This document shows positions 12,501-21,216 of a stretch of 64,000 nt of DNA, in pieces. Source of the DNA: Salvia splendens. Its lineage: Eukaryota; Streptophyta; Magnoliopsida; Lamiales; Lamiaceae. The position numbers were made by a program, and so were the translations under genes. The number at the start of each line of letters is the position of its first letter. Position 1 is the stretch's first letter. The stretch spans positions 26,998,852-27,062,851 of the forward strand of contig NC_056040.1 in the NCBI RefSeq assembly GCF_004379255.2, read 5' to 3'. Under the pieces are notes generated by a model. That model searched no databases. It saw only the letters and a program-made list of their open reading frames with translations, and was not told the origin of the DNA.

Positions 12501-14074
12501 ATTTTACGACGGGGATGACAATCCTAATGTGTATATTATGCGAGATATACTGTTGACGTACTCGTTTTACAACTTTGATCTTGGGTACTGTCAGGTAGTT
12601 TCCTTTTCGTGCCATTACTTTTGCAACTTTTGTTGAACTATTTTGACCATATGCGCAATCTTATGCTTTTCTGGAATGATTTGTTATTTGCCTTCAGGGT
12701 ATGAGTGATCTTCTCTCGCCAATCTTGTATGTGATGAGAAACGAATCTGAATCTTTTTGGTGCTTTGTTCACCTTATGGAACGTCTTGGTCCTAATTTTA
12801 ATCGTGATCAAAGTGGGATGCACTCTCAACTTTTTGCTTTAACAAAGGTTCTCTTCCTCCACCTGTTTACCCGCTTAGAATATGATACATCTGTTTGTGC
12901 CAGAAACGTTTCTATAAAAAATGTTCTTGTTGTTTTTTTTTATTTTGCTGAAATTCCATTTCCCATGAACTCAGCTATTGAAATTATAATTCAGTTTTGC
13001 CATGGATCATCTCATTTGCCTCCTGAAGGTCCTATGGGAGATTTATGTAACTTATTTCCATTATGATAGAAACTCGGTTAATGGTTTTTAAATTGTACTC
13101 CCTCCGTCCCAAGTTACTTTTCTTTGTAGTTTTCAGAATAGTGTAGATATGTTATGCAATGGCACTACCAATAATCCGAGTGTGAATAGTGCCTTATTCT
13201 TCTTACTTGTTGCACTTTGTTTTACATGGTTTCTTAGCCTACCTAATAGAAGCTTACTTTGCAGATGGGTAGTGATAAAATGCAAACTTTATATATTGTA
13301 CAAACTCCAAACTTTTTAACACAAGATCAGCACAACGTCAACATAATGACAACACAATGTAAAATTTCAACATTTTGATGTCAACACAATGTCAACACGG
13401 TGTCAACTGTTGACACTGTTGATATTTTCTGCTGATGTTATTTTGTCATCTGTTGACATTTTCCAACGGTCCAGATCATAGTTTGGAGTTTGTACAATAT
13501 TTAGCGTTTGCATTTGATTACATCTTTGCAGAGATTGTTAACTCTCTAATCACTATCATTTCGTGTGATGCAGCTGGTTCAGCTGCTAGACAGCCCATTG
13601 CACAACTATTTCGAACAGAATGATTGCCTGAACTATTTCTTCTGTTTCCGCTGGCTACTGATACAGTTCAAGAGGCAAGTGTAACTGCCCCCTCGTCTCA
13701 TGTGTATTTCGATGTGTGAATGATGATCCCCGTGGTTTCCGTGCAGGGAGTTTGAATACGATAAGACAATGCGCATATGGGAAGTTCTGTGGACTCACCA
13801 TCTGAGCGAACACCTACACCTATATGTCTGCGTTGCCATTCTCAGGAGATACCGTACGAAGATTATGGGGGAGCAGATGGATTTTGACACACTCCTAAAA
13901 TTCATCAATGAATTGAGTGGTCAGATCGACCTCGATTCGACCCTAAGAGAAGCTGAAGCCCTGTGTATATGTGCCGGTGAGAATGGCGCTGCTTGTATCC
14001 CGCCTGGAACCCCACCTTCACTACCAGTCGAAGATGGCTCAGTATATCCCCAGCTTGACGATGACATCTTGTAG
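3577..14074 (+). CDS. RabGAP/TBC domain protein, TBC1D15/17-like (15 exons, 643 aa)
   Basis: Coding exons: 3577-3630, 3731-3904, 4761-4812, 4939-5046, 6007-6091, 6978-7032, 7994-8359, 10358-10417, 10765-10863, 10974-11084, 12310-12381, 12478-12594, 12698-12847, 13574-13674, 13747-14074; their sum is 1932 bases and stays in frame. The family activates GTP hydrolysis on Rab GTPases in membrane traffic. The N-terminal ~190 residues resemble the Rab-binding region of TBC1D15/17 (HTPALGWQYIIVV, FPPLYFYNGGVREF). The TBC domain spans about residues 340-580. Both catalytic fingers are present: arginine 414 in IDKDVVRTD and glutamine 451 in GYCQG. RDILLTYSFYNFDLGYCQG and ESFWCFVHLMERL are typical. The start is chosen at MHEPDLSDDADY, after a leader without upstream in-frame continuation. 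Every intron is GT-AG except the last, which begins with GC. Introns carry at least six miniature transposons. The Rab target cannot be read from the sequence. Confidence 0.92.
7249..7917. mobile_element. hAT-type miniature element in TBC intron 6
   Basis: The 669-bp segment starts CAGTGTTGTC and ends in the inverted complement of CATTGTTAGG. It is flanked by perfect 8-bp repeats TGTGGGAT at 7241-7248 and 7918-7925. Both ends are unusually rich in GGGTCGC/GCGACCC motifs, which can pair across the element, while the middle is AT-rich. No transposase coding is present. It sits about 75 bases upstream of exon 7 of the TBC gene. The family assignment to hAT rests on the 8-bp duplication and on the subterminal repeat style. 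Confidence 0.7.
9028..9207. repeat. Stowaway-like MITE
   Basis: A 180-bp element with ends CTCCCTCTGTCCCAC and GATTGGGATGGAGGGAG as inverted repeats, flanked by TA on both sides (Tc1/mariner-type target). It lies in intron 7 of the TBC gene. Confidence 0.75.
9567..9786. repeat. Stowaway-like MITE
   Basis: A 220-bp element from CTCCCTCCATCCGCC to GGCGGACAAAGGGAG with TA flanks. It is the second of three miniature elements in intron 7 of the TBC gene, about 360 bases after the first. Confidence 0.75.
9887..10103. repeat. Stowaway-like MITE
   Basis: A 217-bp element whose ends are CTCCCTCTGTCCCATAA and TTATGGGACGGAAGGAG, nearly perfect inverted repeats with TA flanks. It is the third of the intron 7 cluster and ends 254 bases before exon 8 of the TBC gene. 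Confidence 0.78.
11815..12030. repeat. Stowaway-like MITE
   Basis: The left end has decayed (CTGCCTTTGTTCTGCC) but the right end is clear (GTGGGACGGAGGGAG), with TA on both sides. It is 216 bp long and lies in intron 10 of the TBC gene. Confidence 0.65.
13098..13135. repeat. Solo end of a Stowaway-like element
   Basis: The end motif CTCCCTCCGTCCCAAGTTAC occurs once, without a matching right end within 300 bases. It is therefore a truncated copy in intron 13 of the TBC gene, just upstream of a different miniature element. Confidence 0.45.
13280..13513. repeat. MITE with TIRs ATGCAAAC...GTTTGCAT in TBC intron 13
   Basis: About 234 bp. The left arm reads ATGCAAACTTTATATATTG then TACAAACTCCAAAC, and the right arm is its inverted counterpart (GTTTGGAGTTTGTACAATAT then TAGCGTTTGCAT). 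The middle holds repeated CAACACAATGTCAACAC units. A diverged relative lies in the phytocyanin intron (46140-46400). No target duplication is obvious, so I do not assign a superfamily. It ends 60 bases before exon 14. Confidence 0.6.
13675..13746 (+). other. GC-AG intron of the TBC gene
   Basis: The exon ends AAG AG and the intron starts GCAAGTGTAA, ending in GTGCAG before GGAGTTTGAATACG. Joining the exons gives FKREFEYDK, the conserved TBC reading. No GT donor in the neighbourhood keeps the frame. The donor context AG|GCAAGT is a good match for the minor class of GC donors, which are spliced by the normal U2 spliceosome. The intron is only 72 bases long. Confidence 0.8.
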
Positions 14075-14156
14075 ACGATTCATGATTGTTGTTTATTAAT
14101 CTTTTTCAACGTTGTGAATATTTCCTATATATTTGGCGCGATTGCACTTGTTATTT

Positions 14157-14193
14157 GATTATAATTATAATTATAATTATAATTACAATTACG
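14157..14193. repeat. AATTAT microsatellite
   Basis: A short tandem array of ATTATA-type units, about six copies, lies 80 bases after the stop codon of the TBC gene. It probably falls in or just past the 3' UTR. Confidence 0.8.
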
Positions 14194-14764
14194 TGTTCAT
14201 ACAGTTATATTTCTTCTTACTTGAATAGCTTATATTGAACTTTCACCTTTTATCGTTTACTATTGAACTTAAATGATTAAAATGGCAGCCTCAGTAAAAA
14301 AACATTGTCATTACTAGAAAATTCCCCTCTTTAGGCCACCCGCAACGCGTAACGCAGGTGGCCCGTAATCCGTCACTAAGGGACGAGACGGCGGCGTGCC
14401 GCGTTGCAGCTCCCCGTCTCGTCCCCAGCCCGCCACACGTTCCGTCCCGCTGTGACGGATGGCGAGACGTCTCGCCACGTGCCAGGGCGACGTGGCGCGC
14501 TCCGGCGCCATGCGTGACGCCCACTGGCCGACCCGCGAGTGGGCATCGTCACGCTGACACAATAAATCATTTTTTTTAAAATCTGAATTAAAAAAAAATT
14601 AAAAATGAAAAACGGTAATATTACCGTTATATTTACCGCTTTTTTTTTTTTTTTTACTCTATAAATACTCCTAATTCATCCTCATTCCACACACAAATAC
14701 ACATCTATTCTTCCCAAATCATCTCCATTTCCTCTCCAATTTTTATCTAACCTCTCATCACAAA

Positions 14765-15724
14765 ATGTCCGGCGACGGAAACTATGGCGGTGGCGGCTCC
14801 GGCGGGTTCGACATCAACGCGTTCGGCGACTGGGGGGCATGTACAATGTCCTGGGTGGTGGATCCGGTTCGTCGACGCCGGGCACCCAGGGTTCATCGAC
14901 GCCGGGGGTACCAACCACCCCATTTTGATGTGGATGCATACGCCCGTCCCTCCGCCCCGAGGTATTTGCAGGGATTATCCCAGATTCGGTAGGATTATTC
15001 CGTTGAACCCACTCCGGAAGAAGGTCGAGGCGGAGGAGGAAGCCGAGGCGGTGGAGGAGGCCGAGGCGGGGGAGGAGGCCGAGGCGGTGGAAGCTTCAGG
15101 GTGGAGGCGGAGGAGGAGGAGGAGGATCTAGGCCGGCATCCGTACAGCCCCAAAGAAACGCCGGCTGTGTACAACGCCTGGATCAGCGTCTCGTAAGATC
15201 CCATCGTCGGGAATCAACAACCCCAGAAGGGCTTCTGGGAAAAGGTCACCGAGGCCTACCACGAGATTAAGCCGAAGAGGTCCCGCCGCACATATAAGAT
15301 GCTCCGCGCTCACTTTTACCGAGTCGACAGAGAGGTCAAAAAATTATGTGCCATCTACAAGAGTGAAGCGGCTCATTACCAAAGCGGAGCCACGGGAGCC
15401 GACATTCTGAGGTCGGCTTTGCGAGTCTACTACGACGACACCGCCAAACAATTCAAATATGTCGATGTTTGGGAGGTCGTCAAAGACGAGGAAAGGTGGG
15501 CCAGCGGTGTCCGGTCCAACTCGTCTAGTGAGGGCGGTTCGGGCAGCGCTGCAAAAGAGTTTGCCTCGCAGGAGGTTGAGGGCACGGTAGACGATGCCGG
15601 GGGTCCTCCCGTGGGCGCCGTCGGCCGCAAGGGAGAAATGCGGCGAAGGCGGCCAGAGGGAGGAGGGGCCGAGCCGAATCAAGGCAGACGGGCTCGGGCT
15701 CGGGGGCACCCTCGAACTCCCTAA
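14765..15724 (+). pseudogene. Harbinger ORF1 (Myb/SANT-like protein), frameshifted
   Basis: Begins MSGDGNYGGGGSGGFDIN and continues, after at least two frame changes and an in-frame stop near 15196, into YHEIKPK, RTYKMLRAHF, CAIYKSEAAHYQSGATGAD and FKYVDVWEVVKDEERW. These blocks are shared with the other ORF1 copies here and are typical of the Myb/SANT-like proteins that accompany plant Harbinger transposases (often mislabelled glutathione S-transferase T3-like in automatic annotation). ORF1 proteins bind DNA and help the transposase. This copy is broken, so a functional product is not expected. The C-terminal 141 codons (15299-15724) remain open. Confidence 0.75.
15025..15125 (+). repeat. 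Purine-rich GAGGCGGTGGAGGAGGCC minisatellite
   Basis: About five imperfect copies of an 18-base purine-rich unit lie inside the ORF1 pseudogene. They correspond to the GRGRGGGRGG linker in the intact-frame reading of the sister copy. Slippage here changes length and frame, which may be how this copy was broken. Confidence 0.75.
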
Positions 15725-15759
15725 TGTCTATATATCTCAAGTATATCATAATCAAAATG

Positions 15760-15964
15760 TTTTACATGGTATGAATATTAGTAATTTTAATCATTATTTA
15801 TTGGATTGATCGCATGTTAATATTATCGGTAGCAACCTGATCAACCCGCTGGGCTAGCCTGAAACCGAGCTTTTAGGGCTAGGGTTGAACTTTTATAACC
15901 CGAAAGAAATCACAACCCGATTAGTCCCGCAACCCGAGTAGGGTTGGCTCGATTGATATCCCTA
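15760..15964. repeat. hAT terminal fragment
   Basis: Read on the minus strand from 15964 it starts TAGGGATATCAATCGAGCC, a classic plant hAT end, followed by repeated CGGGTTG / GGGTTATAAAAGTTCAACC subterminal motifs. A closely similar segment, in the opposite orientation, is at 51936-52090. The other end and the transposase are absent. Confidence 0.6.
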
Positions 15965-15984
15965 AAAGGTACTTATGAAGTAAT

Positions 15985-16190
15985 ACTTACATTATTTCCA
16001 CTCATGATGTCCACAATCTTGAATGATAGGGAGTTTTAAGAAAAATTATTGTGTAATAAAGTAGAGAAGAAAAGTAGTTTCGTGTTTTAATGAGGAGAGA
16101 ATAGGTGAATTTGTTTAGAAATATGAAAAATGAAGATATTAAGTGAGACAAATTAAAAAGGAAAAGTGAACATCATGAGTGAGACGAAGG
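15985..16190. repeat. Degenerate Stowaway-like MITE
   Basis: The arms CATGATGTCCACAATCTTG and AAAAGTGAACATCATGAGTG are inverted relatives of each other and match the internal part of the 22165-22368 element. The outermost CTCCCTCC motifs have decayed. Confidence 0.5.
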
Positions 16191-16307
16191 AAATAAAAAT
16201 TTTAGGTGTCAATTTCATGTTCCAACGGCTATAGGTACGTTCTAAATAATTCTTCTAAACATAACTCATATCACACGAAATCAGAAAAAAAATGCAAAGT
16301 TTCACTA

Positions 16308-16514
16308 TTCACTCTATCCCAACTAAGTTTAGACAAAACTTTTAGGCATAAAAATTAAAAAATTATATTAAAAAGTAAGAGATAAGAATAAAGTAGGAAT
16401 GATAAAAAGAGAGTAAAATGTATAATAGAATAAAGTAAGAGTGATTGAATATTTTATTTTTTTTATATAAAAAAAGAAATAAATACAATAATAGTGAGAA
16501 TAAAGTAAATGAGT
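16308..16514. repeat. Degenerate MITE
   Basis: CTATCCCAACTAAGTTTAGAC at the left and GAGTCAAGTTAGTTGG at the right, with the TAAGAGTGATAGAATAAAGTAAG interior style of the local Stowaway family. The ends are weak and no clean target duplication is left. Confidence 0.35.
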
Positions 16515-17217
16515 CAAGTTAGTTGGTACATCCAAACATTAATACAATCTAACTTACCTGAGACGATGAAGCAACTTTTTTTGAAAACTTCACCCAGATA
16601 TAGGGGAGTAGATCTGCTGTGGCTAAAACACAGCAGAGGATGCTGTGGAATAATACGACGCAGTTTTAGTCAATATATGAGCTGTTATGTTTTTCTTCTT
16701 TCTACTATTTGTGATTTTGCTTCTTTTGTTATTTTTTCTTTTATTTATTTTTTGCCTTTATTCTTTCACTCATTATAACTCACCGATTTAGTCATTTAGT
16801 TCAAATGTGAGCTGATTTATTTCAGATCCTTCTGTTGTTAAATTTCATACAACTATTAGTAAGGATTTTAGTGTTTCAATCTTTTAATTTTTTTATTTAT
16901 TCTTTCATGTTTTTGCTTTCTTTCTTTCACATAATTTAACTTGCGATTTTCTTATCAATAAGGGTGCTACTACTTTTTGTTTTCAGCTTAAAAATGTGGT
17001 GATAAAATATAACTCATTATTATTGTATAAGCTCATAAATTATTTATTATATTGGCGTAGAGTTGGAGTTAAAATCATAATATTCAAAATTATTGTAATG
17101 TTTATGAATTGAAGAGTAACATATAATTTTTCGCTTAATGTTGGACTAATCTCGCAAGTTTGTTAAAAATAATTTTATCCTGATATCCGATTTAACTAAT
17201 CTTAGAGTTCATATATT

Positions 17218-17467
17218 TTTTCCGTCCACCAATAAACTTCCCATTTTGCCATTTTCTTCTGACTATTAGTAAATTTTCAATACTACTTTTGGTAATGGAT
17301 CTCACATTCCACCAATTTCATCTCACTCACATTTTATTACTATAAAACTAGCAATAATATATAAAAGTATGATCCATCTTCCCCTAACCTTTTCAACCAA
17401 CTTTTTACTACATTTATTAAAACTCGTGTCAGGTCAAAACTCCCCTAGTATTGATGGACGAAGAGAG
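17218..17467. repeat. Stowaway-like MITE
   Basis: About 250 bp between TTCCGTCCACCAATAAACTT and TATTGATGGACGAAGAGAG, followed by TA. It lies inside the long-TIR element and has decayed at the left tip. Confidence 0.55.
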
Positions 17468-17993
17468 TATTATATGCTAGTAGTCCTAAATAAGATTATC
17501 ACTAGATTGTACAATGTTATCATTAGTGTAAAATTTTAAGTTATAATTTATACTCCATCCGTCCCCAAAGAGTACGAAATTTGGGTTCGACACGGGTTTT
17601 AATGCATTATTGGTAAAGTAAGAGAGAGATAGATAGAGAAAGTTTTTGAAGTATTGTTAGTGTAGAATTGATCCTATCTCATTAGGCCATCCACAATAGC
17701 GCTTAGCGCACCGCTTAGCCGAGCGCCGGCGCTAGGCGGTGCGCTAGGCGATCTATTGCAACCGCCCAGTCATTTCTGGAATTAAAAACCGCCTAGTGCT
17801 CGGCGGTTCCGTGGCGCTAGGCGGTGCGCTGGGCGATCCGCTCGGCGCTATTGCAACGTCCGGATCGCCTAGCGCGAAATTTTTTTTTTCGAAACACTAT
17901 ATATACGCGCCTTGCACGTCATTTTCATTCGCACCACTTGTTTTAACGAGTACTCTCTCTATCTAAATTTCTGTACAAGATCAACAACGGTAA

Positions 17994-18865
17994 ATGGATC
18001 TCAACAACGAGCCTACTTCAGGGAGTAGCGGGTCTCAAGCTCAAACTCCCCCGGTCTCCGTGGGAAGTGGATGGAGTCAGATGCCACCATACTACAACAT
18101 GTACCCGTGGCAGCAGATGATGTCCGGGATGCCAGCCGGGGGGAGTCCGCCGGGGGGTTTCCGGCGATGCCGGGGTGGGCACCCAGTGCCCAGATGATGC
18201 CGGGGTGGGCACCCGGGATGCAGATGATGCCCGGGGGGTACAGGCGACGCAAAGGACGCCCCGGGGGGGTACCGGCGACGCAGTGGACGACGGGGGGATC
18301 CCAGGCGACACAGGGGACGCTGGGGGGCACCGGCGACGCAGTGGACGACGGGGGGATCCCCGGCGACACAGGGGACGCCGGGGGACGTCTATCCCTCAGT
18401 TTTGATTTTTCGACTGGTTCGTCGCACACATCGACCCCAACGGAGGCGCAGCCGTTGCCCCAATTTGACACTTTCTCTTTCGATGACTTGGGGTTAGAAC
18501 TTCTCGGTGTTCCGGATGCTCCCGTTCAAACGGGGGGCGCAGGGCGGGGTCGTGGCGCCCCAATGAAGAAAAGCAAGGGGAAGAGGGTTGGCGAGTCCTC
18601 ACAGCCGGGTGAGGACGACAGCTCGGTACGGAGGAGGTGGACGGACGCGGAGAACGTCGCGCTGTCCAAGGCGTGGGTGAGTGTTTGCGACGATCCTCTC
18701 GTTTCGAACAACCAGAGGATCGTCAACTTGTGGGGCAAGATAGCAGCAGCCTACCAGAGGTTTTGCCCGGAGGGGAGGCGATGCACCAGGGAGGATTGCC
18801 GGAAGGGGTGGGACCGAATCAGGGCTGCGATCTCCCGATTTATGATGTCGCAGGAGGATTTTTAG
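17994..18865 (+). pseudogene. Harbinger ORF1 (Myb/SANT-like), frameshifted and truncated
   Basis: Starts MDLNNEPTSGSSGSQ and reaches PPYYNMYPWQQMM, then shifts frame near 18160 into a 264-codon open frame (18071-18865). That frame has PGWAPGMQMMPGG repeats, then VRRRWTDAENVALSKAWVSV, NNQRIVNLWGKIAAAYQRF and CTREDCRKGWDRIRAAISRF, a trihelix/Myb-SANT-like DNA-binding block. The protein stops right after this block, where the sister copy continues with the NALRMQS and FTYWNYYEVLND region. A 58-bp tandem duplication lies in the linker. The product would be a truncated DNA-binding protein at best. Confidence 0.75.
18271..18386 (+). repeat. 58-bp tandem duplication in ORF1 linker
   Basis: Two copies beginning ACCGGCGACGCAGTGGACGA start at 18271 and 18329. 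The period is 58, not a multiple of three, so the two copies are translated in different frames (PATQWTTGGS versus GDAVDDGGIP) yet neither has a stop. Confidence 0.85.
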
Positions 18866-19374
18866 TGTTGATGATGTGGCAGGAGGAGTTTGTGGCTAGG
18901 CTATGGCTGAGCTATTCCTATTGTGGATGGCCTTAGAGAGAAGAGAGTTTCCAAAATTGGAATGTTCATACTCTGTGGGGACGGACGAAAAATGAAATAG
19001 TGCATACTCTTCAGGGACGGAGGGAGTATCATTTACAATATAATCTTGTATAATGTGATAATTTTATGTTATTTAAAATATAATTCTATTGATAATTAAA
19101 TAATTTATGAATGTAATTAAGTGATAGAATTATTTATAGTATTTTGCACGATTAGGTAATTCATGAGCTTATACGGTAAATAATTCATGAGCTTATCAGT
19201 TATAATGAGTCATCTATATTCTTCAATTTGGTTGGAAAATAAATAGTACCACTCATTGATAAGACAATCGGCAAGTTATATGAGTGAGAGAATAAAGGCA
19301 AAATATAAATAAATGAACAAATAATAAGAGAAGCAGAACCTCAAATAGTAGAAAGAAGAAAAACAAACAGCTCA

Positions 19375-20955
19375 GGGCATCATTAACCCCGTCCCCATTT
19401 CCGGCCCCAAGTCCCCTCCACGTCATCATTCCTCTACAGTTGCGGCCCAGGCCCCAACTGCTGTAACCCTGCAGGTTGCGGCCCGGGCCGCAACTAATAA
19501 ATGACACTATTCACAACTCCAACCTATTTAACTCGTAAACGCAATTCGTTAAACAATTGAAACCGGAAAAATGCATTGTTCATTAGAAATTAACATTACA
19601 TTACTAGATGAAGCAAATTTGAAATACAAGAAACCCGGGCCACGACTACTACTTCTTCATTTGGGCGTGAAGGTAGGCGATCATCTCACGGTGCAACTCG
19701 ATCTCCTCGTCCGACATCTTCGATGTATCCCTCGATGTCAACTCCGTCAGCTGGCTCATCCGCCATGTAATATTCATCTCCGACAAAGTGTCGGCCATCT
19801 TATCCAGAGACGGATTGGTCGGCGGTGGCACCATAGCGGAGTTGCTCGCAGCTGCCTTCCCCTTTGCTTTCCTCTTGGCCGCCTTTGTTCCTATCGGGCG
19901 GCTCTGAATGCTAGGAGAGGAGCAGAAGACATCGTCGTCCGTCACGTTGAGGTCGATCGCCGGACCTCCTTCGCTCGAAGAGTAGTTTCCGGAGGCGGAA
20001 ACTTTGGTTCTCTTCGCCGCACCTGTTGCCGCGGCTCGGCACCGCTGGTGTACTTCGGGCTCTTCTCGACGAGCTTCCAAACTTCGAAGTACTTGAAGGT
20101 CTTCTTCCCGTCAGTGAAGAACGCATCCTTCGCCTTCTCGACGAGGTCCGCCTCGCTGTGCCCGCTCGGCCACATACGGACTACGTTGGCCCACTTTCCG
20201 TTCCACTTGCTCATATCCGCCTGGACCCGGCCCCAATGCTTGCGCAGCTTCACGTAGCTACGCTCGATCGACCCTTCCGGACGGCCAGCGTTATATTTCT
20301 GCGCAATCCGCTCCCAAAAAGCCTTACCGATCTGCTGGTTGCCGATGATAGGATCCTCGGCGACATCGATGTAGTTCCTCGCAAGCCACAATGTCTCGTG
20401 CGGAGTGTACTTCTTCGGCCCATCCTCCTCCCCGACCTTCTCCTTTCCCCGCTCTTGAGCAGGCTCCATCTCACTGAGCTCGAACTCTTCGGTGTTGACC
20501 GGCGATGTAATGTCGACGTTGCTACCGTCTCCCGGACTAGGTTGTGTCTGCGATGGTTACGACGACGGTATGTACCAATTGTTCGAGTTAACGAACTCCT
20601 CCATCTCACGTTGATCGCCGTTGAACCAATCCATTGGCGCCGAAACAAAGGGTATAATAGAGTATTGAAATGGAACGCGGGATTGAAATGGATGGAACGC
20701 AAGCTCGTATTTATAGACATCGAATTAAAAAAAAATGGATTTGCGGCCCGGCCCGAAGAGCGTGTAACGCTGGGCCGGGACGCGGGACATGCGGCCCGTC
20801 ACCGTGCAACCCCGTCCCGGGCCGGGACGCGGGACGCTCCCCAGGCCGGGAACGCGGCCCCGGGACGGGCCTGAGCCGTGCCGCCCTTCCGTGTAATGCA
20901 TGGGACGGGCCGGGACTCACGATTTGCGGCCCGACCCATGGCGTTACAGATGCTC
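19375..20955 (-). mobile_element. PIF/Harbinger element with TCA target duplication, ORF1 on minus strand
   Basis: The ends are GGGCATCATTAACCCCGTCC and, inverted, GAGCATCTGTAACGCCATGG, flanked by TCA at 19372-19374 and 20956-20958. The right ~200 bases are a GC-rich leader of GCCCGGGAC-type units, as in other copies but of a third sequence type. It carries ORF1 on the minus strand and no transposase. It is inserted in the right arm of the long-TIR element: the host arm is continuous when the element and one TCA are removed. Confidence 0.82.
19649..20634 (-). pseudogene. Harbinger ORF1 (Myb/SANT-like), one stop and one frameshift
   Basis: The likely start at 20634 (MDWFNGDQREMEEFVNSNNW) runs 25 codons to a TAA at 20559-20557, after which the same frame stays open to the Myb/SANT-like region KKYTPHETLWLARNYIDVAE, GNQQIGKAFWERIAQKYN, RSYVKLRKHWGRVQADMSKW and FKYFEVWKLVEKSPKYTSG. 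A frameshift near 20040 then leads to GAAKRTKVSASGNYSSSEGG and a C-terminal acidic/coiled segment (MSDEEIELHREMIAYLHAQM) ending at 19649. Apart from these two lesions the protein (about 328 codons) is complete, so this is the least decayed ORF1 here. Confidence 0.78.
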
Positions 20956-21216
20956 TCATATATGGACTAAAACTACGTCGTATTATTCCACAGCACCCTC
21001 TGCTGTGTTTTGGCCGCAGCAGAGGATCCACTCCCCAGATAGATATTCATATTTATGAAAATCCTAAATGAAATGTTTTAATTAGATGTCAAACAATTCA
21101 TCACAATTTTATGGATTATCAACTTTACTCAAATCACGTATCAATAATCAATGGAGATATATTCGATTGATATTGTTAAACCCTAGTAAAAATTTACAGG
21201 CATTTAGGGCTCAACA

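Larger units (their letters stand above)
14334..15725 (+). mobile_element. PIF/Harbinger element, ORF1-only, 3' end missing
   Basis: After TTA (14331-14333, the likely 3-bp target) the element begins GGCCACCCGCAACGCG. A GC-rich leader of about 250 bases follows, then an AT-rich stretch with a TATAAATA box at 14660-14667 and a start codon at 14765. This whole leader parallels that of the transposase element at 40391, including CGACGTCTCGCCACGNGCC-like and GCGTGACGCCCACT stretches. The coding part matches the ORF1 of the 35560-37089 element. The 3' non-coding part and right TIR present in that relative are absent. The sequence switches at about 15725 to unrelated DNA and then to a hAT end fragment. 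Confidence 0.75.
17685..18932 (+). mobile_element. PIF/Harbinger element with TTA target duplication, ORF1-only
   Basis: TIRs GGCCATCCACAATAGCG and (inverted) GGCCATCCACAATAGG are flanked by TTA at 17682-17684 and 18933-18935. A GC-rich palindromic leader built on GCGCTAGGCGG/CCGCCTAGCGC precedes a TATATACGCG promoter block at about 17900 and the start codon at 17994. The 1248-bp element is a deletion relative of 38297-40224: leader, N-terminal coding part and 3' end (GATGATGTGGCAGGAGGAG) match, but the C-terminal half of ORF1 is missing. Confidence 0.85.
17553..19026. repeat. Stowaway-like MITE split by a Harbinger element
   Basis: The left end CTCCATCCGTCCCCAAAGAG with flanking TA is at 17553. 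The matching right end CTTCAGGGACGGAGGGAG, followed by TA, is at 19026. Between them lies the 1248-bp Harbinger insertion with its own TTA duplication. Removing it restores an ordinary MITE of about 220 bp of the same subtype as 43118-43340 (both have GTTCGACACG after the left end). Confidence 0.75.
16603..21036. mobile_element. Long-TIR element (Mutator-like?) carrying nested insertions
   Basis: The left arm begins GGGGAGTAGATCTGCTGTGG and the right arm ends in the inverse of GGGGAGTGGATCCTCTGCTG. When the Harbinger insertion 19375-20955 is removed, the right arm reads continuously (for example CAAATAGTAGAAAGAAGAAA joined through CAGCTCA to TATATGGACTAAAACT) and is the inverted copy of 16603-17060, about 400-500 bases at roughly 75-80 percent by eye. 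Long TIRs suggest a Mutator-like element. The flanks (CCAGATATA and AGATAGATA) are similar but do not make a clean 9-bp duplication. No transposase was seen. Its net length without nested elements is about 1.4-1.6 kb. Confidence 0.6.

Noticed and set aside
15344..15709. Antisense open frames of 120 codons or more over the Harbinger ORF1 copies (also 18013-18471, 36277-36735, 39226-39660)
   Set aside because: They are mirror frames of GC-rich coding DNA; the sense frame shows the conserved Myb/SANT-like blocks and the antisense frames show no motif.
14765..15724. Labelling the Myb/SANT-like proteins as glutathione S-transferase T3
   Set aside because: No thioredoxin-fold or GST motif is present; that label is a known propagation error for Harbinger ORF1 proteins.
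19571..20874. Long plus-strand open frames over the 19375-20955 element
   Set aside because: The minus strand carries the recognisable ORF1 protein; the plus frames are shadows without known domains.
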